Source: Caenispirillum bisanense (lineage in GTDB: Bacteria > Pseudomonadota > Alphaproteobacteria > Rhodospirillales > Rhodospirillaceae). From it: a stretch of DNA of 64,000 bases. Positions 8,489-18,404 of the stretch are shown piece by piece. Positions within the stretch are counted from its first letter, which is position 1. Every line of letters starts with the position of its first letter. Both the position numbers and the translations under genes were made by a program. A model generated the notes under the pieces. It had not been told where the DNA came from and did not search any database. It saw only the letters and a program-made list of their open reading frames with translations. Location of the stretch: positions 1 through 64,000 of the forward strand of contig NZ_OCNJ01000017.1 of NCBI RefSeq assembly GCF_900230255.1. Reading direction: 5' to 3'.

Positions 8489-10045
8489 ATGGGCAAGGCG
8501 CCTTCGGGGGCGGTCATTGGTCCCGTCAATCTTCAGGACGGGCCGGAAGCCCCGCCGCTCTACCGCCAGGTCTACCTGCACATTCGCCGCGCCATCCTGG
8601 GCGGCCAGTTGCCGGCGGGGTCGCGCCTGCCGTCCACCCGCGTGCTGGCGCAGGAGCTGGGCGTGTCGCGCAACACGGTCGCGGCCGCCTTCGACCAGCT
8701 CTACGCCGAAGGCTTCATCGAGGGCCGCGTCGGGTCGGGGTCCTACGTCACCGACTGCATCTGCGAGACCCTGGTCGAGGCCTGCGCCGACAACCCGAAG
8801 GCCGCCGCCCCGGTGGTGCCGGACGTCGGCGGGCCGGGCCTGTCGCGGCGCGGCGCGGTGATGGCCAACGCCCGCATCCTGGAACAGCACGCCCGCCATG
8901 TCGGCTACTTCCGCCCCGGCACGCCGGCGCTCGACGCCTTCCCGCACGCCCTGTGGCAGCGGCTGGTGTCCAAGCGGCTGCGCCTGCGCGAGACGGCCAT
9001 CGGCAACTACGGCCCCGCCGCCGGCTACGAGCCGCTGCGCCGTGCCGTCGCCGGCTACCTCGCCACGGCGCGCGGCGTGGTGTGCTCGCCCGACCAGATC
9101 ATCATCACCGCCGGTGCCCAGGCGGCGCTCGACCTCTGCGCCCGCATCCTGGCCGACCCCGGCGACAAGGCGTGGATCGAGGATCCGGGCTACCTGGGTG
9201 CGCGCGGCGCCTTCCGCGCCGCCGGCCTGGACATCGTGCCGGTGCCGGTGGACGACGAGGGCCTGGACGTGGCCACCGGCGAGCGCGTCGCGCCCCACGC
9301 CCGGCTCGCCTACATCACCCCGTCGCGGCAATACCCGACCGGCCCGGTCATGAGTGTGGCCCGCCGATTGGCCCTGCTCGACTGGGCCCGGCGCAACGAC
9401 GCCTGGATCATCGAGGACGACTACGACAGCGAGTACCGCTACTGCGGCCGCCCGCTGACAGCGCTGCAGGGCCTCGACGGCGGCCGCCGGGTCTTCTACA
9501 TCGGCACCTTCTCCAAGGTGCTGTTCCCCGACCTGCGCCTCGGCTACCTGGTGGTGCCGGAGCATCTGGTGGGCGAGGTGGTGCGGGCCCGCGCCGTCGC
9601 CTCCGGTCCGCTGCCGGTGTTCAACCAGGCGGTGGTGGCCGACTTCATGGAGGAAGGCCACTTCACCGCCCACATCCGCCGCATGCGGTCGCTCTATGCC
9701 GAGCGGCAGGAAGCCATGCTGGAGGCCGGGCGCACCCACATGGCGGGCATGCTCGACATGCAGCCGGCGGCCGGCGGCCTGCAGCTCATCGGGCGGGTGC
9801 AGGGCGGCGTGTCCGACCTCGACCTGGTGGAACGGGCCGGGGCGGCGGGCATGGCGGTGACGCCGCTGTCGCAGATGTATCTCGGTGGCACCGTGGACAA
9901 TGGCCTCCTTCTCGGCTTCGCCGCGGTGGATGCCCGGGCCATGAACCTGCGCGTGCGCCAGCTCGCACAGGCCATAGAGCCTGCCTTCCGGGCCGTTTCG
10001 AGCCTCGCGCCGCGGCGTATCGGTGGCACCGTCGCCGCCGAGTAA
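8489..10045 (+). CDS. MocR family regulator (GntR HTH + aminotransferase-like domain)
   Basis: A 518-residue MocR/PdxR-type protein. The N-terminal GntR winged helix (about 24-90) includes PAGSRLPSTRVLAQELGVSR. A long linker leads to a fold type I aminotransferase domain (about 130-500) with the PLP lysine in FSKVLFPDLRLGY (K343), the Asp/Tyr cofactor contacts IIEDDYDSEYRY, and YITPSRQYPTG. Such proteins use PLP as a sensor and usually control vitamin B6 or amino-acid metabolism. The next gene on the same strand encodes a pyridoxamine-oxidase-fold flavoprotein and is a likely target. Confidence 0.9.
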   Translation: MGKAPSGAVIGPVNLQDGPEAPPLYRQVYLHIRRAILGGQLPAGSRLPSTRVLAQELGVSRNTVAAAFDQLYAEGFIEGRVGSGSYVTDCICETLVEACADNPKAAAPVVPDVGGPGLSRRGAVMANARILEQHARHVGYFRPGTPALDAFPHALWQRLVSKRLRLRETAIGNYGPAAGYEPLRRAVAGYLATARGVVCSPDQIIITAGAQAALDLCARILADPGDKAWIEDPGYLGARGAFRAAGLDIVPVPVDDEGLDVATGERVAPHARLAYITPSRQYPTGPVMSVARRLALLDWARRNDAWIIEDDYDSEYRYCGRPLTALQGLDGGRRVFYIGTFSKVLFPDLRLGYLVVPEHLVGEVVRARAVASGPLPVFNQAVVADFMEEGHFTAHIRRMRSLYAERQEAMLEAGRTHMAGMLDMQPAAGGLQLIGRVQGGVSDLDLVERAGAAGMAVTPLSQMYLGGTVDNGLLLGFAAVDARAMNLRVRQLAQAIEPAFRAVSSLAPRRIGGTVAAE

Positions 10046-10171
10046 ACGGGCCTGCCGAGGGGCCACTTCCTCCGGCATCCTGGACCTGTCGACCAACCGC
10101 GTCGGCCGTCGTGCACCCCGCACGGCGGCCGATGCCGTTTTCCACAGTCCACAGGAGGAGGGGAGCCCGCC

Positions 10172-10822
10172 ATGTCCGCCACCGAAACCTATGCCCGCAC
10201 CGACCGCACCACCGGCCGCCGCCGCGACCGCATGTCCTATGACCGCGCCGCCGTTCACGCCGTCATCGACGAGGCGCTGGTCTGCCACGTCGGCTTCGTC
10301 GACGAGGACGGGCAGCCGCACGTCGTTCCGACCATCCCCTGGCGGGTCGACGACACGCTCTACGTCCACGGCGCCAAGGCGAGCCGGCTGATGAAGGTGA
10401 TGGCCTCGGGCGCGCCGGTGTGCATCACCGTGGCGCTGCTCGACGGGCTGGTGCTGGCGCGCTCGGCCTTCAACCACTCCATGAACTACCGCTCGGTCAT
10501 GGCCTACGGCCGCTGCGTGGCGGTGGAGGACCCGGAGGAGAAGGCGCGCATCCTGGCGCCGCTCAGCGACAAGCTGGTGCCCGGGCGGGCGCAGGCGGCC
10601 CGCTGGCCCAACGCCAAGGAACTGGCGGCGACGGCGGTAGTCGGCTTGGCCCTCGACGAGGTGGCGCTGAAGGCGCGCTCCGGCCCGCCCAAGGACGATG
10701 CCGAGGACATGGATCATCCGGTCTGGGCGGGCGTGCTGCCCCTGCGGCTCACCGCCGGCACGCCGGAGCCCGACGCCGCGCTGGCGCCGGGCATCACGGC
10801 GGGCATGCCGCAGGGGGCGTGA
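10172..10822 (+). CDS. pyridoxamine 5'-phosphate oxidase-fold flavoprotein
   Basis: A 216-residue split-barrel FMN-binding protein of the NimA/PPOX-like group. The core reads HVGFVDEDGQPHVVPTIPWR, then YVHGAKASRLMK and SFNHSMNYRSVMAYG-type strands typical of this fold. ATG 10172 follows AGGAGGAG. It lies 126 bp behind the MocR regulator, a pairing that fits a B6- or flavin-related role. It lacks the complete substrate residues that would identify PdxH, so the actual reaction is undefined. Confidence 0.82.
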   Translation: MSATETYARTDRTTGRRRDRMSYDRAAVHAVIDEALVCHVGFVDEDGQPHVVPTIPWRVDDTLYVHGAKASRLMKVMASGAPVCITVALLDGLVLARSAFNHSMNYRSVMAYGRCVAVEDPEEKARILAPLSDKLVPGRAQAARWPNAKELAATAVVGLALDEVALKARSGPPKDDAEDMDHPVWAGVLPLRLTAGTPEPDAALAPGITAGMPQGA

Positions 10823-10826
10823 CCGA

Positions 10827-11747
10827 TCAGTCGGCGGCCTTGGTGCCGGCCGTGGGGCCGGGCTCGGCGGTCTTCGCCTTGCCGCGGTCCATGGGCGTGA
10901 CGCTCGCCGACGGCCGGCTGCCGAGGATCTCGCGCAGGGTTTCGGTCACCGGCAGGGCGCCCGGAACCCAGCGGTTGAGGTGGTGGCCGGCCCCCGGCAC
11001 CACCCGGCGGCCCTTTTCCGAGCAGGCGTTGAGCCAGCCGAGGGCGTCCAGCGCGCCGATCACCTGATAGGCTTCCATGTCGTCGGGCAGCGGCGCCTGG
11101 GCACCCAGGCTGACGACGGTGAGGCGGCGGCGGCGCTCCGGCAGGCGATCCAGCGCCTCGGCGATGGCGAAGGCGCCGCGGCCGTGGCCGACCAGCAGGC
11201 GCAGGCCGCTCTGGTCGCGGTCGAGCAGGGTGGCGATCATGTCGGGCGCCAGCGGCTCGTCGCCCGGCTCCACCAGATGCGGTGCGGCGGCCGACATCAT
11301 GGCGCGGGTGAAGCGCATCATGTCGCCGGCGAAGCCGAAGGCGAGGCGTCCGCCCATCTCGTCGGCCGCCATTTCGGCCAGGCCGAAACCGGGCACCAGG
11401 GCCGCCACCGGCTTCTCCACCGCGTCGGCCACCGCCCGTGCCAGGGCGGCCGCCGCCAGGGCGGAGGCGCCGTCGGCCACCACCAGGGTGTCGAGCGAGC
11501 CGCCGAAGGCCTCGGCATAGGCGCCGGCATGGGGCACCGTGCGGATGCCGCGGTCGGACCCGCCGGGCGCCACCACCAGGATCGCGCCGGCCGTCACGTC
11601 CATCATGCCGAGGGCGGCCTGTTCCTCGGCGGTCAGGCCGGCGACGTCGCAGCTGAGCGCGTCGACGGCGCAGGCGCCCATATGCAGGCCGCCCAGCGCC
11701 ATGCGGGTGGTCAGGCGGGCGTAATCCTCGAGCAGCGTCCGCTCCAT
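10827..11747 (-). CDS. uncharacterised protein, possibly degenerate alpha/beta-hydrolase
   Basis: A 306-residue protein with a strong AGGAGGA site before ATG 11747. Residues around LRLLVGHGRGAFAIAEAL (near 215) look like the strand-nucleophile-elbow-helix of an alpha/beta-hydrolase, but the nucleophile position is Gly (GHGRG instead of GxSxG). Further on, GAGHHLNRW resembles the catalytic-His motif. The N-terminal half is Ala-rich and helical, with no transmembrane segment or signal peptide. I do not recognise a named family. It is followed upstream, on the same strand, by a MaoC-like gene. Confidence 0.6.
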   Translation of the reverse strand: MERTLLEDYARLTTRMALGGLHMGACAVDALSCDVAGLTAEEQAALGMMDVTAGAILVVAPGGSDRGIRTVPHAGAYAEAFGGSLDTLVVADGASALAAAALARAVADAVEKPVAALVPGFGLAEMAADEMGGRLAFGFAGDMMRFTRAMMSAAAPHLVEPGDEPLAPDMIATLLDRDQSGLRLLVGHGRGAFAIAEALDRLPERRRRLTVVSLGAQAPLPDDMEAYQVIGALDALGWLNACSEKGRRVVPGAGHHLNRWVPGALPVTETLREILGSRPSASVTPMDRGKAKTAEPGPTAGTKAAD

Positions 11748-11814
11748 GAAATCCTCCTCCGGGGTCTGTCGTTATGCTTGGGGCGGGGAGGAAACAGCCG
11801 GAGGCCGAAAATGT

Positions 11815-12258
11815 TCATCCTCCGGTACCGATCATGAGAGGTGCCGTCATGGTGAAGACGACGGTGCCGGTGGCGGCGTCCAGCAGCTCGCACCGGAAGG
11901 TCACGAAGCCGCGGTCGGGGCGCGAGCGCGACGGCTTCACCGCCTCCACCGTCGCCCGGCCCTCCAGGTCCTGGTCCGGGCGCACCGGTGCCAGCCAGCG
12001 CAGGGCATCGACTCCGGGCGAGCCCATGCTGGCGGTGCGGTGGAGCAGGCCGTCGACGAACAGCCGCATGAACACGCCGGCGGTTTGCCAGCCGCTGGCG
12101 CACAATCCTTCGAAGGCCGAGGCGGCGGCGGCCGTTTCGTCGGTGTGGAAGGGCTGCGGGTCGTAGTCGGCGGCGAAGGCCTTGATCTCGGCGGCGGAAA
12201 GGCTGCGGCGGCCGAGCGCGAAGCTCTGCCCCGGCTGGAAGTCGGCGAAGGTGAGCAT
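11815..12258 (-). CDS. MaoC-like dehydratase (hot-dog fold)
   Basis: A 147-residue single hot-dog domain. The hydratase-2 motif is visible as AADYDPQPFHTDE (about 29-41), containing the catalytic Asp/His pair, followed by SAFEGLCASGW, the helix that lines the acyl-CoA tunnel. Such proteins hydrate 2-enoyl-CoA or related thioesters. The gene reads toward the unknown 10827-11747 gene with 67 bp between them, so the two may form an operon. Specific substrate unknown. Confidence 0.85.
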   Translation of the reverse strand: MLTFADFQPGQSFALGRRSLSAAEIKAFAADYDPQPFHTDETAAAASAFEGLCASGWQTAGVFMRLFVDGLLHRTASMGSPGVDALRWLAPVRPDQDLEGRATVEAVKPSRSRPDRGFVTFRCELLDAATGTVVFTMTAPLMIGTGG

Positions 12259-12362
12259 GGTCGGGGCGGCCTCGTGGTGGTGGAGCGGTCCGAGCCCGAG
12301 CTTACGGCCCGCCGCGTCGTCATGGACAGAGCCACTGTGCGCGCATAGTCTTCCGTCCCATC

Positions 12363-12782
12363 ATGCTGATCGTCACGTCGCATATCTCGCTGCCCGAGGA
12401 CGAACTGGAGGAAAGCTTCATCCGCGCCTCCGGCCCCGGCGGGCAGAACGTCAACAAGGTCGCCACCGCCGTGCAGCTGCGGTTCGACGCCGCCAACACG
12501 CACGCCCTGGCCGAGCCGGTGCGCGCCCGCCTCATCGCTCTGGCCGGCAGCCGGGCGACGTCTGACGGCGTCATCGTCATCGACGCCCGCAGTCACCGCA
12601 GCCAGGAGCGCAACCGCGCCGACGCCCGCGAGCGCCTGGCCGAGCTGGTGCGCCAGGCCCTGCACGTGCCGCGCAAGCGCCGCCCGACGCGGCCCACCAA
12701 GGCCAGCAAGGAGCGCCGCGTCACCGGCAAGAAGCATCGCGGCTCCATCAAGCAGGGCCGCGGGCGGGTCTCTACCGACTAA
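12363..12782 (+). CDS. arfB: alternative ribosome-rescue factor / peptidyl-tRNA hydrolase ArfB
   Basis: A 139-residue protein of the ArfB (YaeJ) family, which releases nascent peptides from stalled ribosomes lacking an A-site codon. The catalytic GGQ motif is in SGPGGQNVNK (residues 26-28). A basic C-terminal tail (RKRRPTRPTKASKERR and the KKHRG..KQGRG run) would insert in the empty mRNA channel, as known for ArfB. The length is normal for ArfB and far shorter than a release factor. It is divergent from the MaoC-like gene. Confidence 0.92.
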   Translation: MLIVTSHISLPEDELEESFIRASGPGGQNVNKVATAVQLRFDAANTHALAEPVRARLIALAGSRATSDGVIVIDARSHRSQERNRADARERLAELVRQALHVPRKRRPTRPTKASKERRVTGKKHRGSIKQGRGRVSTD

Positions 12783-12919
12783 AGTCGCGGGCCACCTTGA
12801 GCGGTGGGTCTACTTGTCCCTGCGCCGGAATTGGCGGACAGTTGAACTGTCGACATCGTCCGCCGTCGTCCGCCGCGCGTGAGCCCCGGTGGTCGCAACG
12901 GCTGCGGGAGAGGGAACGC

Positions 12920-14923
12920 GTGACCGCCGACCGCCTCAAGACGCCGCTCCAGCTCGCCCTCGCGGTGGCAGCCGGAACCGGGGTCTATGCCGTTGCCGCA
13001 GTGGCGGCTCTCGGCGCCGCCAAGGTGCAGGGCGCGGTCGTGCCCCTGTGGCCGGCGGCCGGGGTGGCGCTGGCGGCGGTGCTGCTGTTCGGTCCGCGCC
13101 TGCTGGTGGTGCCGGCCCTCGGGCACCTGGCAGCCTGGCTGCCGCTGTCGGAGCACGGCGCCCCGTTGATCGCGGGAGCGGCGGCGACGGCCGGGACGGC
13201 GGTCGCCTGGTTGGTCATGCGCCGCCTCGGCGGTCCGGTGCGGCCCATCGGGAGCCTGCGTCAGGTGCTGGCGCTGCTGGTGGCGGCCATGGTCGGCGGC
13301 GTGGCGGCTGGCGCACTGGGCGCCGGCCTTCTCATGCTGCGCGACGGATTCCCGCCGGATGTCTTCCTGCGCATCGCGGTCGGCTGGACGGTGGGGGACG
13401 CCATCGGCATCATCTGCGTGACGCCGCTGCTGCTCGCCCTGCCGGAGCTGCGGCGTACGCCTGTGCCGTGGCGGCGCGGGCCGGAAGGCATCCTGCTGCT
13501 GGCCCTGACGGCCGTGGTGGCGGCGGCGAGCGCCGACGGGCGGCTGCCGCTGGGTCAAGAACTGGGCGGCGCGGTCTGGCTGCTGGTGCCCTTCCTCATC
13601 TGGAGCGCCCTGCGCTTCGGCGTCGGCGGCGCGGCGGCGACCGGCCTCGCCGCGGCGACGGCGGCGGCCTTCGGCGGGGCGGGCGAGGGCACCCTGGTGC
13701 CGCTGCTGCTGTTCATTGGCACGGTCACGCTCATGGGGCTGCTGCTGGCGGCCGGCGGCGTCGAGCGGCGCGACGCGGTGGCCGAGGCGCGGCGGCTGTC
13801 GAGCGCCGTCGAGCAGTCGGCGGCGAGCGTCGTCATCACCGACACCGACGGCCGGCTGACCTACGTCAACCCGCGCTTCACCGAAACCTCGGGCTGGCTG
13901 CCGCAGGAGGTGCTGGGCCGCACCCTCGACTTCCTGCGCACAGGCCGCACCTCGCCGGCCGAGTACGCCGAGATGTGGCGCACGCTCGAAGCCGGGCGCG
14001 TCTGGCACGGCGAGTTCCTTAACCGCCGCAAGGACGGCTCGCTGTGGTGGGAACAGGCTTCCATCGCCCCGGTGCGCGACGAACTCGGCCGCGTCACCCA
14101 CTACGTGGCGGTGAAGGAGGACATCTCCGAGCGCAAGGAGACGGAACGACGCCTGCGCAGCATGGTGGACGAGCTGCGCCGCTCCAACCGCGAGCTGCAG
14201 CACTTCGCCTCCATCGTCGCCCACGACCTGCAAGAGCCGCTGCGCGCCATCAGCGGCTTCGCCCAGCTGCTGCGCAAGCGCTACGGCGACCGCCTGGATG
14301 CCGAGGCCGACAGTTACATCGACTACATGGTCGGTGGGTCGGAGCACATGAAGGCCATGTTCCGCGACCTCATGGACTACAGCCAGGTGGACGCCGCTCC
14401 CATGGCCCCCGCCGACGTCGACCTGGCGGCGGTGGTCGCCGACGTGCGCGACGCCCTGCACCGCGAGATCACCGAGGCCGGCGCCGATGTGGTGGTGGGG
14501 CCGCTGCCGGTGGTATGCTGTTCACGGCGGCAGATGGAGATGGTGTTCGCTCATCTGGTCGCCAATGGATTGAAGTTCCGCCACCCGGACCGGCCGCCCC
14601 GCATCGTCGTCGGCGCCGCCCGCCGGTCGGAAGCCTGGGAGGTTCACGTGCTCGACAACGGCATCGGCATTCCCCCGGAGCAGGCCAAGGGCCTGTTCGT
14701 GCTGTTCCGTCGCCTGCACACCCAGGCGCAGTACGCCGGCACCGGCATCGGCCTCGCCATCAGCCGCCGCATCGTCGAACGCCACGGCGGCCGCATCTGG
14801 GCCGAGAGCGACGGCCTCAGCGGCACCGCCATCCGTTTCACCCTGCCGCTCGGCGTCCGCCCGCCCGGCGCCGCCGCCGCCGCCCCATCCGGCCGCACCA
14901 CCCTGGAGGATCTGCCCGCATGA
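12920..14923 (+). CDS. MASE1-PAS sensor histidine kinase
   Basis: A 667-residue membrane kinase. Residues 1-290 form about eight hydrophobic helices with the MASE1 signature (LWPAAGVALAAVLLFG; WTVGDAIGIICVTPLLLA). A PAS/PAC follows (about 300-415; VVITDTDGRLTYVNPRFTE), then a HisKA with the phospho-acceptor His in VAHDLQEPLR (H435) and an ATPase domain (DNGIGIPPEQ; GTGIGLAISRRIVERHGG). The GTG at 12920 has GGGAGAGGG before it; a longer frame upstream lacks such a site. The last codons overlap the start of the response regulator (ATGA), so the pair is translationally coupled. Confidence 0.88.
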   Translation: MTADRLKTPLQLALAVAAGTGVYAVAAVAALGAAKVQGAVVPLWPAAGVALAAVLLFGPRLLVVPALGHLAAWLPLSEHGAPLIAGAAATAGTAVAWLVMRRLGGPVRPIGSLRQVLALLVAAMVGGVAAGALGAGLLMLRDGFPPDVFLRIAVGWTVGDAIGIICVTPLLLALPELRRTPVPWRRGPEGILLLALTAVVAAASADGRLPLGQELGGAVWLLVPFLIWSALRFGVGGAAATGLAAATAAAFGGAGEGTLVPLLLFIGTVTLMGLLLAAGGVERRDAVAEARRLSSAVEQSAASVVITDTDGRLTYVNPRFTETSGWLPQEVLGRTLDFLRTGRTSPAEYAEMWRTLEAGRVWHGEFLNRRKDGSLWWEQASIAPVRDELGRVTHYVAVKEDISERKETERRLRSMVDELRRSNRELQHFASIVAHDLQEPLRAISGFAQLLRKRYGDRLDAEADSYIDYMVGGSEHMKAMFRDLMDYSQVDAAPMAPADVDLAAVVADVRDALHREITEAGADVVVGPLPVVCCSRRQMEMVFAHLVANGLKFRHPDRPPRIVVGAARRSEAWEVHVLDNGIGIPPEQAKGLFVLFRRLHTQAQYAGTGIGLAISRRIVERHGGRIWAESDGLSGTAIRFTLPLGVRPPGAAAAAPSGRTTLEDLPA

Positions 14924-15372
14924 GGCTGCCCATCGCCAATGCCGTCGTGCTTCTGGTGGAGGACAACGAGGCCGACGCCCGCCTGACCCGTGAAGCCTTC
15001 TCGGAGATCGGCAGGTCGCTGACCATGGAATGGGTGCGCGACGGTGACGAGGCGCTCGCCTACCTGCGCCGCCACCCGCCCTATCAGGCGGCGCCTCGGC
15101 CGCATCTGGTCTTGCTCGACCTCAACATGCCGCGCCGCGACGGCCGCGCGACGCTCGCCGCCATCAAGGCCGACCCGGCCCTGAAGCAGATCCCCGTGGT
15201 GGTGCTGACCACCTCGGAAAGCGAGGCCGACGTGCGCGCCAGCTACCAGGCCTATGCCAACGCCTATGTGACCAAGCCGGTGGACATGGACGACCTGACC
15301 AAGAAGATGGCCTCGTTGATGGACTTCTGGCTGACCGACGTCGCCCACGTTCCGCCGGTGGCGGAGGATTAG
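14920..15372 (+). CDS. single-domain response regulator (Rcp1-like)
   Basis: A 150-residue receiver with no output domain. The acidic pocket is ED in LLVEDNEAD, the phospho-Asp is D67 in LVLLDLNMPRRDG, the switch Thr is in VLTTS and the conserved Lys is K119 in YVTKPVD. The longer loop and C-terminal helix resemble the Rcp1/CheY-like partners of HDLQEPLR-type kinases. It starts inside the kinase stop codon, so it is almost certainly that kinase's partner. It must act by protein contact or phosphorelay. Confidence 0.9.
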   Translation: MRLPIANAVVLLVEDNEADARLTREAFSEIGRSLTMEWVRDGDEALAYLRRHPPYQAAPRPHLVLLDLNMPRRDGRATLAAIKADPALKQIPVVVLTTSESEADVRASYQAYANAYVTKPVDMDDLTKKMASLMDFWLTDVAHVPPVAED

Positions 15373-15390
15373 GGGGACTGGGGCTTCGCG

Positions 15391-15666
15391 CCCGCCGACA
15401 GGCTCGGGTATGACAGGTGGTTGATGTAAAACGTTAATTGGTCATGGCCGGCCCCGGCCAACTACGGCCACTGGCGGTTGGCGTTGGGCTCCGTCCTCCA
15501 CGGGTGGCGGCAGGGGAGCCGTAGATGCCCGGATCAAGTCCGGGCATGACAAGGGTTTGATAAAGCGTAAGAAATTGTCATGGCCGGGCTCGACCCGGCC
15601 ATCCACGGCGTCACCGGCGGTTGCCGCCGGCGCCGTCCTCCACGACTGCCGGCAGGGGGGCCGTAG
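15391..15666. repeat. two tandem copies of a palindromic intergenic repeat (about 135-140 bp each)
   Basis: Two related blocks follow each other: the first runs from about 15391 to 15524 and the second from about 15525 to 15666. Each has a GC palindrome, a GACA.GG.TTGAT..A..CGT AT-rich step, GTCATGGCCGG (15441 and 15577), GTCCTCCACG and a final GGG.GCCGTAG (ending 15524 and 15666). The second block opens with a perfect 8-bp hairpin TGCCCGGA/TCCGGGCA (15526-15546), a motif common in alphaproteobacterial intergenic repeats. No gene is visible in 15373-15797. Confidence 0.75.
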
Positions 15667-15690
15667 GACCCGACGCCCGGGCACGGTCCC

Positions 15691-15715
15691 CTTGGTGCCT
15701 TGGTGTCTGGTGGTT
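15691..15715. repeat. degenerate copy of the 25-bp repeat arm seen at 1861-1885
   Basis: CTTGGTG, CCTTGGTGTCT and GGTGGTT blocks match the right arm at 1861-1885 with a substitution and a one-base deletion. A possible weak opposite arm (ACCACCAG..CCACCAG) follows at 15725-15742. This shows that the repeat is dispersed, not unique to the trpB locus. Confidence 0.65.
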
Positions 15716-15744
15716 CGCCCAGAACACCACCAGCCCCACCAGAA

Positions 15745-15770
15745 AGGGCCGCCCCTCGCCAGGCGGCCCT
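15745..15770 (-). terminator. terminator of groESL
   Basis: A 9-bp perfect GC stem (AGGGCCGCC, 8-nt loop, GGCGGCCCT) lies 28 bp past the groEL stop. On the minus strand it is followed by a short T-run only (TTTCT), so termination may be moderate. Confidence 0.6.
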
Positions 15771-15797
15771 CCTTGTTCAGACGCGGGAACCGGCCGA

Positions 15798-17483
<1,686 letters not shown>

Positions 17484-17798
17484 TCAGGCGGCCTTCGCCG
17501 TGGCGGCGGCGCCTTCGATCACGCCGAGGATGTCGCTCTCCTTCATGATGAGGAGATCCTCGCCGTCGACCTTCACCTCGGTGCCCGACCACTTGCCGAA
17601 CAGCACCCGGTCGCCGACCTTCACGTCGAGCGGCTGCAGGCTGCCGTCCTCGGCCCGCGCGCCGGGGCCGACGGCGACCACTTCGCCCTGCTGGGGCTTT
17701 TCCTTGGCGGTGTCGGGGATGATGATTCCGCCCTTGGTCTTCTCGTCGGCCTCGATGCGGCGCACGAGAACCCGGTCGTGGAGCGGCCGAAACGTCAT
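17484..17798 (-). CDS. groES: co-chaperonin GroES (10 kDa)
   Basis: A 104-residue heptameric lid of GroEL. It starts with [32 protein letters not shown], whose second half is the mobile loop that docks to GroEL, and it retains the [16 protein letters not shown] core. ATG 17798 is behind ACGGAGG; an earlier in-frame ATG at 17831 would add 11 unconserved residues and was not used. Residues beyond ILGVIE form a short Ala-rich extension. It is transcribed with groEL. Confidence 0.96.
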   Translation of the reverse strand: MTFRPLHDRVLVRRIEADEKTKGGIIIPDTAKEKPQQGEVVAVGPGARAEDGSLQPLDVKVGDRVLFGKWSGTEVKVDGEDLLIMKESDILGVIEGAAATAKAA

Positions 17799-17881
17799 GG
17801 CATGTGCCTCCGTCATTCCTTGTTCAAGCAAATGACTGCTATCGGTTGAACTGGCTCCCGCTGGTGCGGCGAGCGGAGGTA

Positions 17882-17910
17882 CATCTAATCAGGCCGTCGC
17901 GGCCGTCAAG
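17882..17910 (-). promoter_or_regulatory. groESL promoter, heat-shock sigma-like
   Basis: Read on the minus strand, CTTGAC (17905-17910) and TAGATG (17882-17887) are separated by 17 bp. The extended -10 ATTAGAT matches five of seven bases of the alphaproteobacterial RpoH element. The predicted start is about 75 bp before groES. Confidence 0.5.
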
Positions 17911-17930
17911 AGGGTCAATGAAAAAATTTG

Positions 17931-17957
17931 GCAGCACTCCCTCCCATGTGCTGCTAG
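17931..17957. promoter_or_regulatory. degenerate CIRCE element (HrcA site)
   Basis: GCAGCACTC, nine bases, then TGCTGCTAG. Compared with CIRCE (TTAGCACTC-N9-GAGTGCTAA), the left half matches 7 of 9 and the right half 5 of 9 in the correct register. It lies just upstream of the groESL -35, so repression through HrcA is plausible but may be weak. Confidence 0.45.
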
Positions 17958-18071
17958 AGCATTGAAATTGAACATGAATATCTTGATTCGCGGGTGTCCG
18001 TCCAGGCATCATGAGGGGGTGAAGAGCAAGAAAGTGCCGCGCAGGGAACGCCTCTGACGGAGACCCGAGCC

Positions 18072-18335
18072 ATGACCGCTTTCGCCAAACAGTTGACCGG
18101 CTATCGGCTGACCACCGCCCGCATCACCTATCACCTGCCCGACCACCCGTCCCTGCTGCAGGAGTACATCTGGCAGGACCTGGACCTGGCGCCCGGCTAC
18201 CCGGTGCTGCGCCGATTCCTCGACTTCTGGCAGCGGAACCTGGAAGGGCGGCTGCATTCTGTGCAGGTGGCGAGCAAGGGCCTCGTCTCGCCGGCCGAGA
18301 TGCGGCTCGCCACCGCCGAGTTCGCCTTGCACTGA
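18072..18335 (+). CDS. usg: Usg family protein
   Basis: An 87-residue small protein of the Usg family, found mainly in alphaproteobacteria, where it was first noted beside trpF-trpB in Caulobacter. The features LTTARITYHLPDHPSLLQEY and IWQDLDLAPGYPVLRRFLDFW are characteristic. Function is unknown. Here it stands without trpF, downstream of and divergent from groES, so the trp-linked context is lost. ATG 18072 follows ACGGAGA. Confidence 0.88.
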   Translation: MTAFAKQLTGYRLTTARITYHLPDHPSLLQEYIWQDLDLAPGYPVLRRFLDFWQRNLEGRLHSVQVASKGLVSPAEMRLATAEFALH

Positions 18336-18404
18336 GGCCGTCGCCTTTCCTCCGCCGCTTTTGCTCCCCACTCTCGGGGGAGGACCGGAGGAAGAGGCCA
18401 GGGC

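Noticed and set aside
8414..10717. 767-codon minus-strand frame opposite the MocR gene
   Set aside because: Runs antisense through the MocR and PPOX genes, both with complete motifs; His/Gly/Ala-rich, no recognisable domain.
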